NCBI GenBank assembly: GCA_016933155.1
Contig: JAFGBM010000003.1
Span: forward strand, 31,383 to 95,382
Direction: 5' to 3'
Length of the DNA stretch: 64,000 nt
Origin: Demequinaceae bacterium
Lineage (GTDB): Bacteria; Actinomycetota; Actinomycetes; Actinomycetales; Demequinaceae
Both the position numbers and the translations under genes were made by a program. The notes below the pieces were generated by a model that worked only from the letters and a program-made list of their open reading frames with translations, was not told the origin of the DNA and ran no database searches. Positions 19,612 to 30,200 of the stretch are shown here, one piece after another (position 1 is the stretch's first letter; each line of letters opens with the position of its first letter).

Positions 19612-20030
19612 GTCTCGAGGAGCGTCACCTTGGTGCCCGACTCGATCGTTCGGGTGACCGTGCACGTCCTATCGTGAGAGGTCTTGAGGGCGGAGGCGAT
19701 CCTGGCCCTGGCCTTGTCCCCGTCTTCCCCCTCCGGAAAGACGAGGCTGAAGGAGACTCGGATGTCCTGGAGGCTGTTGCCCGTCTCATCCTTGACATAG
19801 TCGGCCTCCGCTGTGGCCTGGAATCGAAGGGGCTCGGCCCGTCGGGCGGTCATGTAGTCCAAGTCGATGCCAGAGCAGCCCGCGATAGCCGTGAGAAACA
19901 GCTCGACCGGGGAGAAGGTCTCGTCCGTCGATGATCCGAATCGAAGACTGGCGCCCTTGCCGTTGGTGGCCACATAGGAGCCCAGGGATTCACGGGTGAA
20001 CGTCATCCGGCGTGATGAGGTCTCTGTCAT
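19608..20030 (-). CDS. OsmC-family protein
   Basis: From ATG 20030 this is 140 residues, normal for the OsmC/Ohr fold. Two cysteines at the expected places are present: AIAGCSGIDLDYM near residue 63, and DRTCTVTRT near residue 120. They are the thiol pair used for organic hydroperoxide reduction in active members. FSPVELFLTAIAGC is the hallmark helix. The family includes general hydroperoxide reductases, and proteins of unknown function with the same Cys pair, so the substrate is left open. It is divergent from metE (131 nt). Confidence 0.85.
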   Translation of the reverse strand: MTETSSRRMTFTRESLGSYVATNGKGASLRFGSSTDETFSPVELFLTAIAGCSGIDLDYMTARRAEPLRFQATAEADYVKDETGNSLQDIRVSFSLVFPEGEDGDKARARIASALKTSHDRTCTVTRTIESGTKVTLLET

Positions 20031-20161
20031 GGGTCCAGTCTCGCATGGCCGCATTGGCCTCGCGTCGAGCCACCGGGTAGACTCCAAGGCGCCTCGTCGT
20101 CGTTGACCCGGTCCACTGCGCCTCGGCGGACGACCGGCCATCCCAGAATCCAGAGGGACCC

Positions 20162-22483
20162 ATGACTCAGCATTCGAACGCCCATCAGGTGGCGGCCTTC
20201 CCAGGGGGCACGATCCTGGGCTATCCCCGCATCGGGAGAAACCGCGAACTCAAAAAGGCCCTCGAATCCTTCTGGAAGGGGAAGACGACGCAGGAGGAAC
20301 TCGAAGACATCGCCCGCGGATTGCGGCTGACGACCCTCGAGAGACTCGCCGCCCTGGGACTGGGACGCGAAGACTCCTCCATACCCTCCTGCTTCTCCTT
20401 CTACGACCACGTCCTGGACACGGCCGTCACCGTCGGCGCCATCCCGGAAAGGTTCACCGATCTTGTGGGAGTCGACGGCGGGATCGACCTGGAGGGGTAC
20501 AGCACGATCGCTCGGGGCGTAGGCGACAAGGCCCCCCTGGAGATGACCAAGTGGTTCGACTCCAACTACCACTACCTCGTTCCGGAGATCGGGCCGACAG
20601 CCCCCTTCGCCCTGTCCTCAACCCGCTGGGTGGATGAATTCGTCGAGGCAAAATCTGCGGGCTTCCTCACCCGCCCGGTCGTCGTCGGCCCCGTGACTTT
20701 CCTGCTTCTGGCGAAATCGACCGAGGAGGCGCCCCCGGCCTTCCGCCCCCTGGACAGGCTCGCGGACCTTCTCCCCGTATATGTCCAACTCCTGGCCGCC
20801 TTCAAGGACGCCGGGGCAGAGTGGCTCCAGATCGACGAGCCCGCCCTCGTGGCCGACTCGGACATCCCGCGCGAGAAGGTGCTCGAAGCCGCTCGCCGGG
20901 CCTATGAGTTCTTGGGCCAGGCACCCGACCGACCCGCGATCTTCGTCGCCGCGCCCTACGGATCCCTCGACGACGCCCTGCCCGTCCTCGCGGCCGCCCC
21001 CGTCGAGGCGATCGGCCTCGACCTCGTGAGGGGCACGGTGCCGCTGGGCGCGGACCTCACCGGGAAGACCGCGGTGGTCGGTGTGGTCGACGGGCACAGC
21101 GTCTGGCGGACGGACCTCGAGGCGGCCCTCGAGAAGTTGACGAGGTGTGAGAGCCTCGGTGGGACCGTCACGGCCTCCAGTTCGACATCGCTCCTCCACG
21201 TGCCTCACAGCCTGACGGGCGAGGAACATCTCGGTGATGTCCTGCCCTGGCTCGCCTTCGCGGACGAGAAGGTCGGGGAAACCGTGGCCCTTGCGAAGGC
21301 TCGGGCAGGAGGCATCGCAGCGATCACCGACGAGATCTCCGAGACCCGGGCGGCCCTCGCGGCGAGGGCGTCCCACCCGGGTACTCGCGTCGCCGCGATC
21401 AGGGAAGCCGTCACGGCAATCTCGGCCTCCGATTACACACGACACGAGTTCAAGATCCGTCGGGAGGCGCAGGCCGCGCGGCTCGACCTGCCGGAACTGA
21501 CGACGACGACCATCGGGTCATTCCCACAGACGGAGGAGATCCGCAAGACCAGGGCCGCATGGAACAAGGGCGAGGTCGACGACGAGGCCTACGAGGCCGC
21601 GATGAGATCCGAGATCGCCGCCGTGGTCAAGCTCCAAGAGGAACTTGGGCTGGACGTCCTCGTCCACGGGGAGGTCGAGCGGAACGACATGGTGCAGTAC
21701 TTCGCCGAACTCCTCGACGGTTTTGTGGTGACGAAGAACGGCTGGGTCCAGTCGTACGGTTCCCGCTGCACCCGACCGCCCATTCTGTGGGGGGACGTGT
21801 CGCGGCCAGCACCCATGACGGTCAAGTGGTCGGTGTACGCCCAGTCGTTGACGGAGAAGCCGGTCAAGGGAATGTTGACGGGCCCCGTGACCATCCTCGC
21901 TTGGTCGTTCGTCAGGGATGACCAGCCGTTGGGCGAGACGGCGAAGCAGGTCGCTTTGGCTCTTCGACAGGAGATCGCCGACCTTGAGGCGTCGGGGATC
22001 GCCATCATCCAGGTCGACGAGCCGGCACTACGAGAACTCCTCCCCCTTCGCAAGGCCGGCCAATCGGCCTATCTTGAGTGGTCGGTCGGGTCGTACCGGC
22101 TGGCGACCTCGGGTGCACGGGATGAGACGCAGGTCCATACCCATCTGTGTTACTCGGAGTTCGGCGAGATCATCGAGGCGATCGATGGACTGGCCGCAGA
22201 CGTGACCTCGATCGAGGCGGCACGCTCTCGGATGGAGGTGCTTCCGGCCGTCAAGGCGCACGGATTCGAGAGGGGGATCGGTCCCGGGGTGTGGGACATC
22301 CATTCCCCACGGGTGCCCTCGACCCAGGAGATCGCCGACCTTCTCATGGAGGCGCGAGCCTTCATTCCGGGGCCGCTCCTGTGGGTCAATCCCGATTGCG
22401 GCCTCAAGACCCGCGCCTACCCGGAGACATTGGCCTCGCTCAAGAACATGATTGCCGCCACCAAGGTGGTCCGGGGGCGGTAG
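20162..22483 (+). CDS. metE: cobalamin-independent methionine synthase (MetE)
   Basis: MetE transfers a methyl group from 5-methyl-THF-polyglutamate to homocysteine without B12. The 773-residue protein has both TIM-barrel halves. The N-terminal half opens GYPRIGRNRELKKALESFW. The C-terminal half has TTTIGSFPQT, HGEVERNDMVQYF and the zinc ligands HTHLCYSEF and NPDCGLKTR. The ATG at 20162 has a GAGGGA site upstream. I saw no cobalamin riboswitch, which often controls metE where a MetH exists. Convergent with the VOC gene. Confidence 0.96.
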   Translation: MTQHSNAHQVAAFPGGTILGYPRIGRNRELKKALESFWKGKTTQEELEDIARGLRLTTLERLAALGLGREDSSIPSCFSFYDHVLDTAVTVGAIPERFTDLVGVDGGIDLEGYSTIARGVGDKAPLEMTKWFDSNYHYLVPEIGPTAPFALSSTRWVDEFVEAKSAGFLTRPVVVGPVTFLLLAKSTEEAPPAFRPLDRLADLLPVYVQLLAAFKDAGAEWLQIDEPALVADSDIPREKVLEAARRAYEFLGQAPDRPAIFVAAPYGSLDDALPVLAAAPVEAIGLDLVRGTVPLGADLTGKTAVVGVVDGHSVWRTDLEAALEKLTRCESLGGTVTASSSTSLLHVPHSLTGEEHLGDVLPWLAFADEKVGETVALAKARAGGIAAITDEISETRAALAARASHPGTRVAAIREAVTAISASDYTRHEFKIRREAQAARLDLPELTTTTIGSFPQTEEIRKTRAAWNKGEVDDEAYEAAMRSEIAAVVKLQEELGLDVLVHGEVERNDMVQYFAELLDGFVVTKNGWVQSYGSRCTRPPILWGDVSRPAPMTVKWSVYAQSLTEKPVKGMLTGPVTILAWSFVRDDQPLGETAKQVALALRQEIADLEASGIAIIQVDEPALRELLPLRKAGQSAYLEWSVGSYRLATSGARDETQVHTHLCYSEFGEIIEAIDGLAADVTSIEAARSRMEVLPAVKAHGFERGIGPGVWDIHSPRVPSTQEIADLLMEARAFIPGPLLWVNPDCGLKTRAYPETLASLKNMIAATKVVRGR

Positions 22484-22565
22484 GGCATGGCTACCCGAGC
22501 GCCGGGTGCCAGTGCCTGTCATCGAGAACATCTCCGCATCCAGCCCGGCAAGGTTTAGGCGTCAG

Positions 22566-22599
22566 TTGGGGATCCTCGCCATTCGTCAGGATCCCTCAA
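22566..22599. terminator. possible bidirectional hairpin between metE and VOC gene
   Basis: TTGGGGATCC (22566-22575) faces GGATCCCTCAA (22589-22599) across a 13-nt loop. The stem has one bulge. It overlaps the end of the VOC gene and lies 82 nt after metE. There is no T-run, so the call is tentative. Confidence 0.35.
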
Positions 22600-23011
22600 G
22601 GGGCGGAAGCAGGGTTCGCCCATCGGCGGTGATGGGCCAATCGGGGTTGTGGGCGATCTCGATCAGGTTGTTCCAGGGATCCGTGACGTACCCCGAATAG
22701 CCACCCCAGCTGACCGTGACGGGATCCTTCACCAGAGTTGCCCCGGCGGATACTGCTTGGGCGACGGCGGTATCGACTTCCTCGGGAGAAGGCAGATTGA
22801 TGGCGACGCAGGCGGGACCGGGTCGGGGCTGTCCGGTCGCCTCTTCTTCCCATCCGGACGGGGTCATCAGGCCGAGAACGAACCCGTTCCCCTGGTAGAA
22901 CACCAAAGAGTCGTGCCGGGTATGAGGTTTCCATCCGAAGGCGTCACCGTAGAAGGTGATGGCTCCGGGGAGGTCGTCGACAATGAGGCTGATCAGACTG
23001 AGTCGCTGCAT
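22586..23011 (-). CDS. VOC-superfamily (glyoxalase/bleomycin-resistance fold) protein
   Basis: From ATG 23011 it is 141 residues with the paired beta-alpha-beta-beta-beta units of the vicinal oxygen chelate fold: LSLISLIVDDLPGAITFYGDAFGWK, and YSGYVTDPWNNLIEIAHNP near the C-terminus. The longer open frame upstream adds a Pro-rich stretch without similarity. VOC proteins include isomerases, dioxygenases and antibiotic-binding proteins; nothing here narrows the function. Metal-ligand positions appear incomplete (no clear N-terminal His). It converges with metE, and no partner gene points to a pathway. Confidence 0.75.
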   Translation of the reverse strand: MQRLSLISLIVDDLPGAITFYGDAFGWKPHTRHDSLVFYQGNGFVLGLMTPSGWEEEATGQPRPGPACVAINLPSPEEVDTAVAQAVSAGATLVKDPVTVSWGGYSGYVTDPWNNLIEIAHNPDWPITADGRTLLPPLEGS

Positions 23012-23155
23012 GTTCTTGATTGTTCCAGGAATGACAGACACGGCAACAGGGGGGGATTGAGGCCGGCGCCCCACGGGAGGCACTGAGGGGGGAGGGGGTG
23101 CCTCACCGCGGGACGCCGGTTGTGCTGCGCCACAAGGGCGCGGCATCGTGGCAGT

Positions 23156-24172
23156 TTATACCACGGGCTCCAGAGGGCCATCACCTGCCTTCAGGTCCAT
23201 CAGGGCCGTGCGAACAGTGGCGAGTTCCTGGTCCGATAGTGCAAGGGTTGCCGCCGGAATCCACCCGTCGACCTGGTCGGGGCTTCTCGCCCCAACGATG
23301 GCGCCTGTGACCCCGGGGAAGGTGAGGGTCCAGGCGACGGCGACCGCCCCCACGGTCGTGTCATGAGCCACGGCGATGGGTCGAAGGCGCTCGACGAGGG
23401 CAAGGTTGCGTTCGAGTGTCTCGCCTTGGAAAGCATCCGAACGGCTGCGCCAGTCGTCGTCGGCGAGAGCAGCCGCCTTCTCCTTCGTGTAGGAGCCGGT
23501 GAGGATGCCGGAAGCCATGGGGGAGTACACGATGGATCCCGTGCCGTGCTCCGCACACCACGGAAGGACATCGGCGGCGGCTCCGCGCCTGAGCATGTTG
23601 AAGGGGGGTTGGAGGGAATTGACGTGCCGGATCGCTTCGCAGGCGTCAAGGGCGGGTACGCCGTGATTCGAAAGGCCGATGGCGCGGACCTTTCCCGTGT
23701 CGATGAGGTTGGCGAAGACCGGCCAGTAGTCCTCGACCGTCGTTTCGTCCTCACCCGGCCAGTGCATTTGGTACAGATCGATTCGCTCGACCTCAAGGCG
23801 CCGGAGCGACTGATCGACCTCCCACCGGATGGAGGCCGGATCGCCGACGCGCCTGGCGGGGACCATCGGGTTGTCGTCGTCCCAGCGGAGGCCCGCCTTG
23901 GTGAAGATGTAGGGGCGATCGGCCTCGGGAAGGGCCTTCATGGCCTGAGCCGTGATCTCCTCGGCGTGTCCAAGCCCGTAGACGGGGGCCGTGTCTATCC
24001 AGTTCACTCCGAGCTCGACGCTTCGAAGGATCGCCCGAATGGAGGCATCATCGTCCTGGGCTCCCCATCCGAAGGCCCACCCGCTCCCTCCGATGGCGAA
24101 GGCGCCGAATCCGACGCGGGTGATGGACATGTCCGTGCCGCCGAAGGGCACGACAGGAAGGGTTTCGCTCAT
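23156..24172 (-). CDS. aldo/keto reductase under probable LacI-type control
   Basis: From ATG 24172 it has 338 residues. The AKR catalytic tetrad is intact: D and Y in WIDTAPVYGLGHAEE, K in IFTKAGLRWD, H in LYQMHWPG. The fold reduces carbonyls with NADPH, often sugars or sugar-derived aldehydes. It is preceded by a perfect 16-bp LacI/GalR-type operator and a TACGCT -10 element 7 nt from the ATG, so it is probably leaderless and repressed by a LacI-family regulator encoded elsewhere. That control points to a carbohydrate-linked role. Confidence 0.86.
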   Translation of the reverse strand: MSETLPVVPFGGTDMSITRVGFGAFAIGGSGWAFGWGAQDDDASIRAILRSVELGVNWIDTAPVYGLGHAEEITAQAMKALPEADRPYIFTKAGLRWDDDNPMVPARRVGDPASIRWEVDQSLRRLEVERIDLYQMHWPGEDETTVEDYWPVFANLIDTGKVRAIGLSNHGVPALDACEAIRHVNSLQPPFNMLRRGAAADVLPWCAEHGTGSIVYSPMASGILTGSYTKEKAAALADDDWRSRSDAFQGETLERNLALVERLRPIAVAHDTTVGAVAVAWTLTFPGVTGAIVGARSPDQVDGWIPAATLALSDQELATVRTALMDLKAGDGPLEPVV

Positions 24173-24179
24173 ACCCGCC

Positions 24180-24202
24180 AGCGTACGTCGAAACGTTTCG
24201 AC
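24180..24202 (-). promoter_or_regulatory. LacI-family operator overlapping a leaderless -10 element
   Basis: Positions 24187-24202 are GTCGAAACGTTTCGAC, a perfect 16-bp palindrome with the GAAACGTTTC core typical of LacI/GalR operators. It directly abuts the -10 hexamer TACGCT (24185-24180 on the minus strand), which is 7 nt from ATG 24172. A bound repressor would cover the core promoter of the aldo/keto reductase gene. Confidence 0.75.
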
Positions 24203-24265
24203 CCGCAAAGCGCAGGAGAGGCACGACACACCGCGAGGCATCGGGAGCGTCGATTGAGGATGGGA

Positions 24266-27200
24266 CTAGTCGGCCTCGCGACGGCGGGAGGCCCCCATGA
24301 ACATGACTCCGAGGGCCACGAGGGCGAGGGCTATTCCAATCCTCCACCCCAGGGCGACAAGGCCCGTCGAGGCGAGTTCGAACCGGATCTGGATCGTCGC
24401 GTCGTCGATCGCGGAGAACGTTCCTGCCACGAGGTTGGCCGGATCGGTCCACTCGACCGTGGCGACGTTCTGCAGGGAGCCGGACGAGGCAGACGGGTGG
24501 ACCGTGGCGGTGAGGTGGATGTTCGGCGTGGTCCGTCCCCTGGCGAGGGCCCCGTCGAGGATGCATTCCAGGGTGCCGCCGTAACCCTCGACGTCGGTCC
24601 CCGTGAGCGTGCAACTCAGCCAGTCCGGAACCGTCGGATCGGCAGACGCATCGATCACGATCGAATCGACGCGGAGGCGGGGAGGAATCGGGTCCGTCAG
24701 GGTGACGTCGTCCGTCGAGCCGTAGGACATGCTCTGGACGTTGATGGTATAGGCCATCGCCGAACCCGGTTCCACGATAAGCGGTACGGCGTTTTTGTTG
24801 ACGATGAGGTTGGGAGCGGTCGTGGAGTCGTCCGTGTTGTTGGCGGGGTCGGGGTCGGGTGTGGTCGAGGTCACGGTAGCCGTGTTGAGGTCGGCATTCG
24901 TCCAGGTCGGGCTGGCCTGAACCTCCAACTCGAACCACGTCGATCCGCCCACGGGAAGGGTCCCCCCGTTGGAATCGAGTGAGCAATCGACCTGCGTGGG
25001 ATCCGCGATGTTCACCACGCAGGTCCAGGTGTCAGCGGGAGCCATGTCGACAAGGCCGACATAGGTGAGATCGGCGGGAAGCTGGTCCAAGACGGTTACG
25101 TCGAGGGCGTCCGAAGGGCCGTTGTTGACGATGTCGACCCGGAACGTCCCTGTACCGGCGGCGGGGATGTCGAGGGACGTGGTCGTCTTGACGAGCGCAA
25201 GATCGGCATTGGTGCCGACGGGGTCGGAGGTCGTGTCGGTGTTGTTACCGGGGTCGGGATCCGGGGTCGGATGAACGACTGTGGCGGTGTTGTCAATGGT
25301 GCTCGTGACGTCAGACAGGATGGTCGCCTCGACGGTCAGGGTGGGAAGCGACGCCCCGACCAGGAGGGTCGCCGTCGACCAGGTGCAGACGAGGTCGCCG
25401 GCCAAGGTTACGGGGTTGCACGCCCAGCCGACACCGCTCGTGCTGATCGAAGCCCAATCGAGGGTTGCAGGGAGAGTGTCGGTCACGGTGAAGGAGGTTG
25501 CGGCGACGGAGGGGCCGTTGTTGGTGATGTCGATGTCCCAGGTGATCGTGTCGCCGGCAAGGAAGGGCGCACCGATGGACGTCTTCACGAGTTCGACATC
25601 GGCGACGATGACGGTCGAAGCCGGGTCGTCGTCGGTGTTGTTCGTGAGGTCGAGGTCGAGGGTCTCGTTGCTGACGGTTACGGAGTTGTCGAAGTTGGAT
25701 CCGACAACGAGGTCCGCCGGCAGGGTCACGTTGACGGTGATGATCGGGAGGGCCCCGCCGTTCGCCAAGGGCCCAGCGTGGGTGAAGGTCACCTGACCCG
25801 GCACCGACGTATCGTCGCTCCAGCCCACACCGGTGAAGCCTGTATACGTCGCGTCGGCCGGGAGCGTATCGACGACGACGAAGGGGCCGACCGCTTCATC
25901 GGGGCCGTCGTTCGTCACCGTGACGGTCCACGAGAATGCCGAGCCTGCTGTCGGGTCCCCCACGTGGGCCTTGTCGATGACGACGTCGGCCCGGTTGATC
26001 GCAACCGATGCGCTCGTCGAGTCGGTGTAGGGGCCGCCCGAGTTCCCGGACGAGCCCGAGGAGTCGTCGACCGTGACGGTCACATCGTTCGTGTGGGGGA
26101 AGAAGGACCCGGTGTTCGCGACCGTCCACGTGGCCCCCGCGTCGGGGCGGGCCGTATAGACGATCGTCAGGGACTCAGTCGGGTCGAGGTCCGGGAAAGC
26201 GGACCACGTCAGGTCCTGCCCCGCGATCGCTGGATCGGCCGCCGGCGCGCCGTCGACGGTCGTGGAGCCCGCGTCGTATACCCAGTTGGCCGGTAGGGTG
26301 TCGACGACCTCGACGTTCTGCGCGAGGCTGTTCCCGTCGTTCGTCACGACGATGGTGAACGTGTGCCGGACTCCCACGTACGCCAAACCCGCCGCAGGGG
26401 TCTTCGTGATCGTCGGATCGGGGAAGTCGGGGGTGACGACGGCGTCGGCCGTCGGACCCGTGTAGGTCCGGAGTTCATCGTCATCGAAGCCGGGGGTGGA
26501 GAGCGGGTGGGAGGTGAAGCCCGTGACCTCGGCGACGTTTGTCAGGGCGGAGCCGTCGAGCGTCGTGGACGGCGCGAGGACCGCTTCGTACGTGAAGGTA
26601 TGCGCATTCGGGGCCCCGGTCGCGAGGCTCGCAAGGCTCCACGAGATGGTTCCTCCGCCCGTGATGGGGTCTTCTCCTGAGAGGGTTCCCCCGCTGGCGA
26701 TGACGGTCGCCTCGTCCACAACGACACCGATGGGGACGACATCCTCGAAGGTCACGGCGTAGGCGGTGGAGGTGCCCGCATTCGTCGCCGTGACCGCGTA
26801 GGTGAAGGTCTCACCCGGGGCGACGGTGTCGGTATCGAGGCCGTTGACGAGCTTGGCAATGGTGACATCGGGCTCGACGACGGTGACGGTCGCGTCATCG
26901 GGCAGGGTCGCCGCATCGGGGGTGTAGGAGGCGTCGGCCGGAGGCCCGACGATGTCGTTCGTGGTGTTCCAGCGGAGGATCGCCGTGTCGACGATCGTCG
27001 CCGCGTCGACGTTCGCGGGGACGTCGAGGACGGTTCCCGTGTAGGTGATGGTGATGGTCCGGGTGTCCGCGTTGGAGAAGATGTCGCCGAGCCACCAGCC
27101 GATGTTCGTCCCGCTCGGAGTCAGGGCCGCGCCCCCGCCGGGCAGGTCGCCGAGGCAGCTTCCGCCACCGCCGTAGGAGCACGTCATGTTGACCCCCGAG

Positions 27201-30200
27201 ACCGCGAGTCCGGCGGGCACATCGTCGATCATCGCGGCGTCGTAGAAGTTGACATCCGCGGGCAGGGTGGTGGAGATCGAGTACGAACGCTCCTGGCCGA
27301 TCGTCGCCGTCGGGGCGTCGACATCCTTCACGAGCGGTGCTCCGAGGACGGTGACGGACTCGGTTCCCGTGGTGGTCTGGACCGCTCGGTCGGTGAGTGG
27401 GTCGTCGAGGCTGTAGCCCGTGAGCCTCGCGGTGTTGGTGTAGGTCGCAAGACCAGCCGACGCCGGTGAGACCGTCGCCGTGTACGTCAGGGTTTCGTAG
27501 TTGGCAGACCCGGAGAGGAGGGTTCCGACGTCCCAGACGATTCTGGTCCCCGAACAGCTGACGTCCGGAACGATCGCGGCGCTGCCCTGGGATGGCACCC
27601 CGAGGGCGACCCCCGTGAGTTCGACGGGCACGCAGTCGACGACGACGGTGTCGTAGAGGGTCGGTCGGATGTTCGTGTTGACGTTTCGGGCGGTGAGGGT
27701 GTATGTGACCGTCTGACCCGCGGTGACACTGTCGTCGTTGACGAGCTTGACGATGGTGGGGTTAGGCGTGATGACGTAGATCCCGCTGGTGGCGGTGATG
27801 TTCGGCTGGGTCGAACTTGCGAAGGTCGCGGTGTCGTTGCGACGAATGGTCGTGCTGTGACCCCAGGTAGCGGCGCCCCGGACATGGACGTAGAGATGGA
27901 CGGAGAAGACTTGGTCGGTGTCCGTCGCGTTCGTGTAGAGCGCGGGAAACGTCAACTCCCCGTCGGAGGTGTCGATGGAGAAGGTGTCGGCGCCGACGAG
28001 GAAAGCCCCGTTCGCCCCAGGCGCGGTCGAGCCGCCGGGGTAGTCGACCGTGATGAAAGCGGACTCGACGATCCAGTTGGCTGGTGTGGTGAGGGCGTCG
28101 GAGAGGACGCCGTTCTGAACGGACGAGTGAGCCGGAATCGTCACGGAATAGGTGAAGTGGATGATCTCGCCCTTGACCGCCTGGAGTGCCGTGTTATTGG
28201 TATCGAGGGGCGACGTCACACTCTTGGCGATCGTTGCGGAAGGCAGGTAGACGTTCGAGTCGTCGCGCGTATAGGTACCCAAGGTGTTCCACAGCAGGGC
28301 AAGGGATGTGTCGAATGAATCCGTCGGATAGTACGTCTGGGCGTTCGGGTCGACCGAGGTGTTGATCGCGCCGGTGTAACTGATGATGGAGGCCGTATTG
28401 TCGTGGCTCGTCGCGACGGAGGTTCCGACGGGGATCGTGACGTCATAGGTCAGGGTGCGTTGGGCCTCCAGAGACGCCCCGACATAGGGGACGTCGATCC
28501 CGGTCCAGATGACGACGGAGCGGGTGTTGAGGGTCGGGTCCATCCCCGCCGGGTAGCCGGGATCGCCGGGATCGTAGGCGGTTCCGCCGTCGCTTATCGC
28601 GGAGACATCGGCCGTCGTGATACCCGCGGGAAGAACATCCCACACGACGGCGTTATCGGCCTCGTACGGCATCGTGTGGAGGTCGACCCGATAGGTGACG
28701 ACCTCGCCCTCCCGCACCATGATGCCGTCGCGATTGGATGCAAAGACCGTGCCGTCCGGATCGTCCTCGGACAGGGCTGTTCTGGTCGAGGACACACCCG
28801 CGCCATTGTCCTCGACCTCGAGAACGCCCTTGATGAGTTCGAGTTCGGGCTGGATCTCGATCTCGGCCTGGTCACGCAGGAAGTACAGAACGCCCTCGAC
28901 GTTCTGCTGGCGGTACTTCATGAGGTTCTCGGGCTTGTCGAGGATAGGCCCGCTCGAGGGTGCATCGACGGTGGCCCACAGGTCGATGACGAGGGTCTGG
29001 CCGCGGGTGACGTAGAGGTCGGGGTTGACGAGGTCCCCGAGGTGTCCGAGCCTCCATTCGAGCCGACCGTCGGCGGCGTGGGTCGCGTCTTCCTGGATCT
29101 CCCCCGGCGGCACGGTGCTGAGTCCCGCGTTGATCTCGTGTCCGGCATAACTGAGTCCACGGGGCAGGAAGTCCGTGACGACGGGGTTGCGGACATCGAT
29201 GGACAACGGAAAGTTCACGGTCAACTGGAAGCACACGGTGTCGCCGAGGCGGAACCCGAGTTCGGGTCCGGCGACGAACGTCCCGTTCGTGCATGGGTTG
29301 GTCCCGGGGGGGAGGCCGACATCGACCTCGTCCCGCGGCATGACGAGTTTGCTGATGGTTGTGAGGTCGGAGCCGATACCGGCACCCGAATCGTCCCAGA
29401 CGAACCAATCGTCGGGGAACCAACTGAGGAGATCGGGGATCGCATAATCCGTGGCGTCGAACTCGACGGTGTTCCCAAATCCGTCACCCGAGGTCGTCGG
29501 CCCGTAGACGCTTGGGGCGAGTTCGTATGTGTCGCGGTTGAGCGCATCGAAGACGATGTCGTGGGTCTCGTTCGGTCCCAGGATGAAGTCGTCGGGATTG
29601 GGGTAGGCAACCGAGGTCGGGCGGAACACGATGACGAACGTGCCGTCGCCGTAGGCGTCGACGGAGATCATGTCGGCGCCCGTCACGGTTCCGACGACGA
29701 GACACTCGGCGGGCACGGTGATGCCATCGTGCTCGGTCAGGATCGTGCCTGCCGGCATGAGAGGGCAGAGTCCATTGGGAAGGGTGTCGGTGAGGACGAT
29801 GTCCTCTGAATTCATGTACTCGCTCTGACTCAGGCGAAGGTTGAAGCCCGTCAGTTGTCCGACCTCGAATGGGTCGCCGCCCGTCACGGACTTGACCACC
29901 GCGAGATCCATCGCATAGATGGTGTAGTCGGCGCGGTCCGGCGTCGCCCGATCGGCTCCCGTGCGGACGATGCCCTGGTAGTCGCCGATGACGTTCGCGA
30001 TGTTCGTCCAGGTGTCGCCGTCGACGTGGGTGGCGATGTCGCCGTGCCGGGTCGAGGGCCCGTTGTTGTTGTCGAGGTTGGCGGTTTGGCCGAGGGAGGC
30101 GGCGCTCGGGGCACCCCCGACCCCATCCCACGTGACGGTGTTCTCGTACAGGGGGACTGCGGCTGCGTAGCGGACCAATCGGGTCTCCCCGGCCGCGAGC

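Noticed and set aside
23363..24982. 539-codon plus-strand frame spanning the aldo/keto reductase and the end of the giant gene
   Set aside because: It is antisense to two supported genes and crosses their boundary and the LacI operator.
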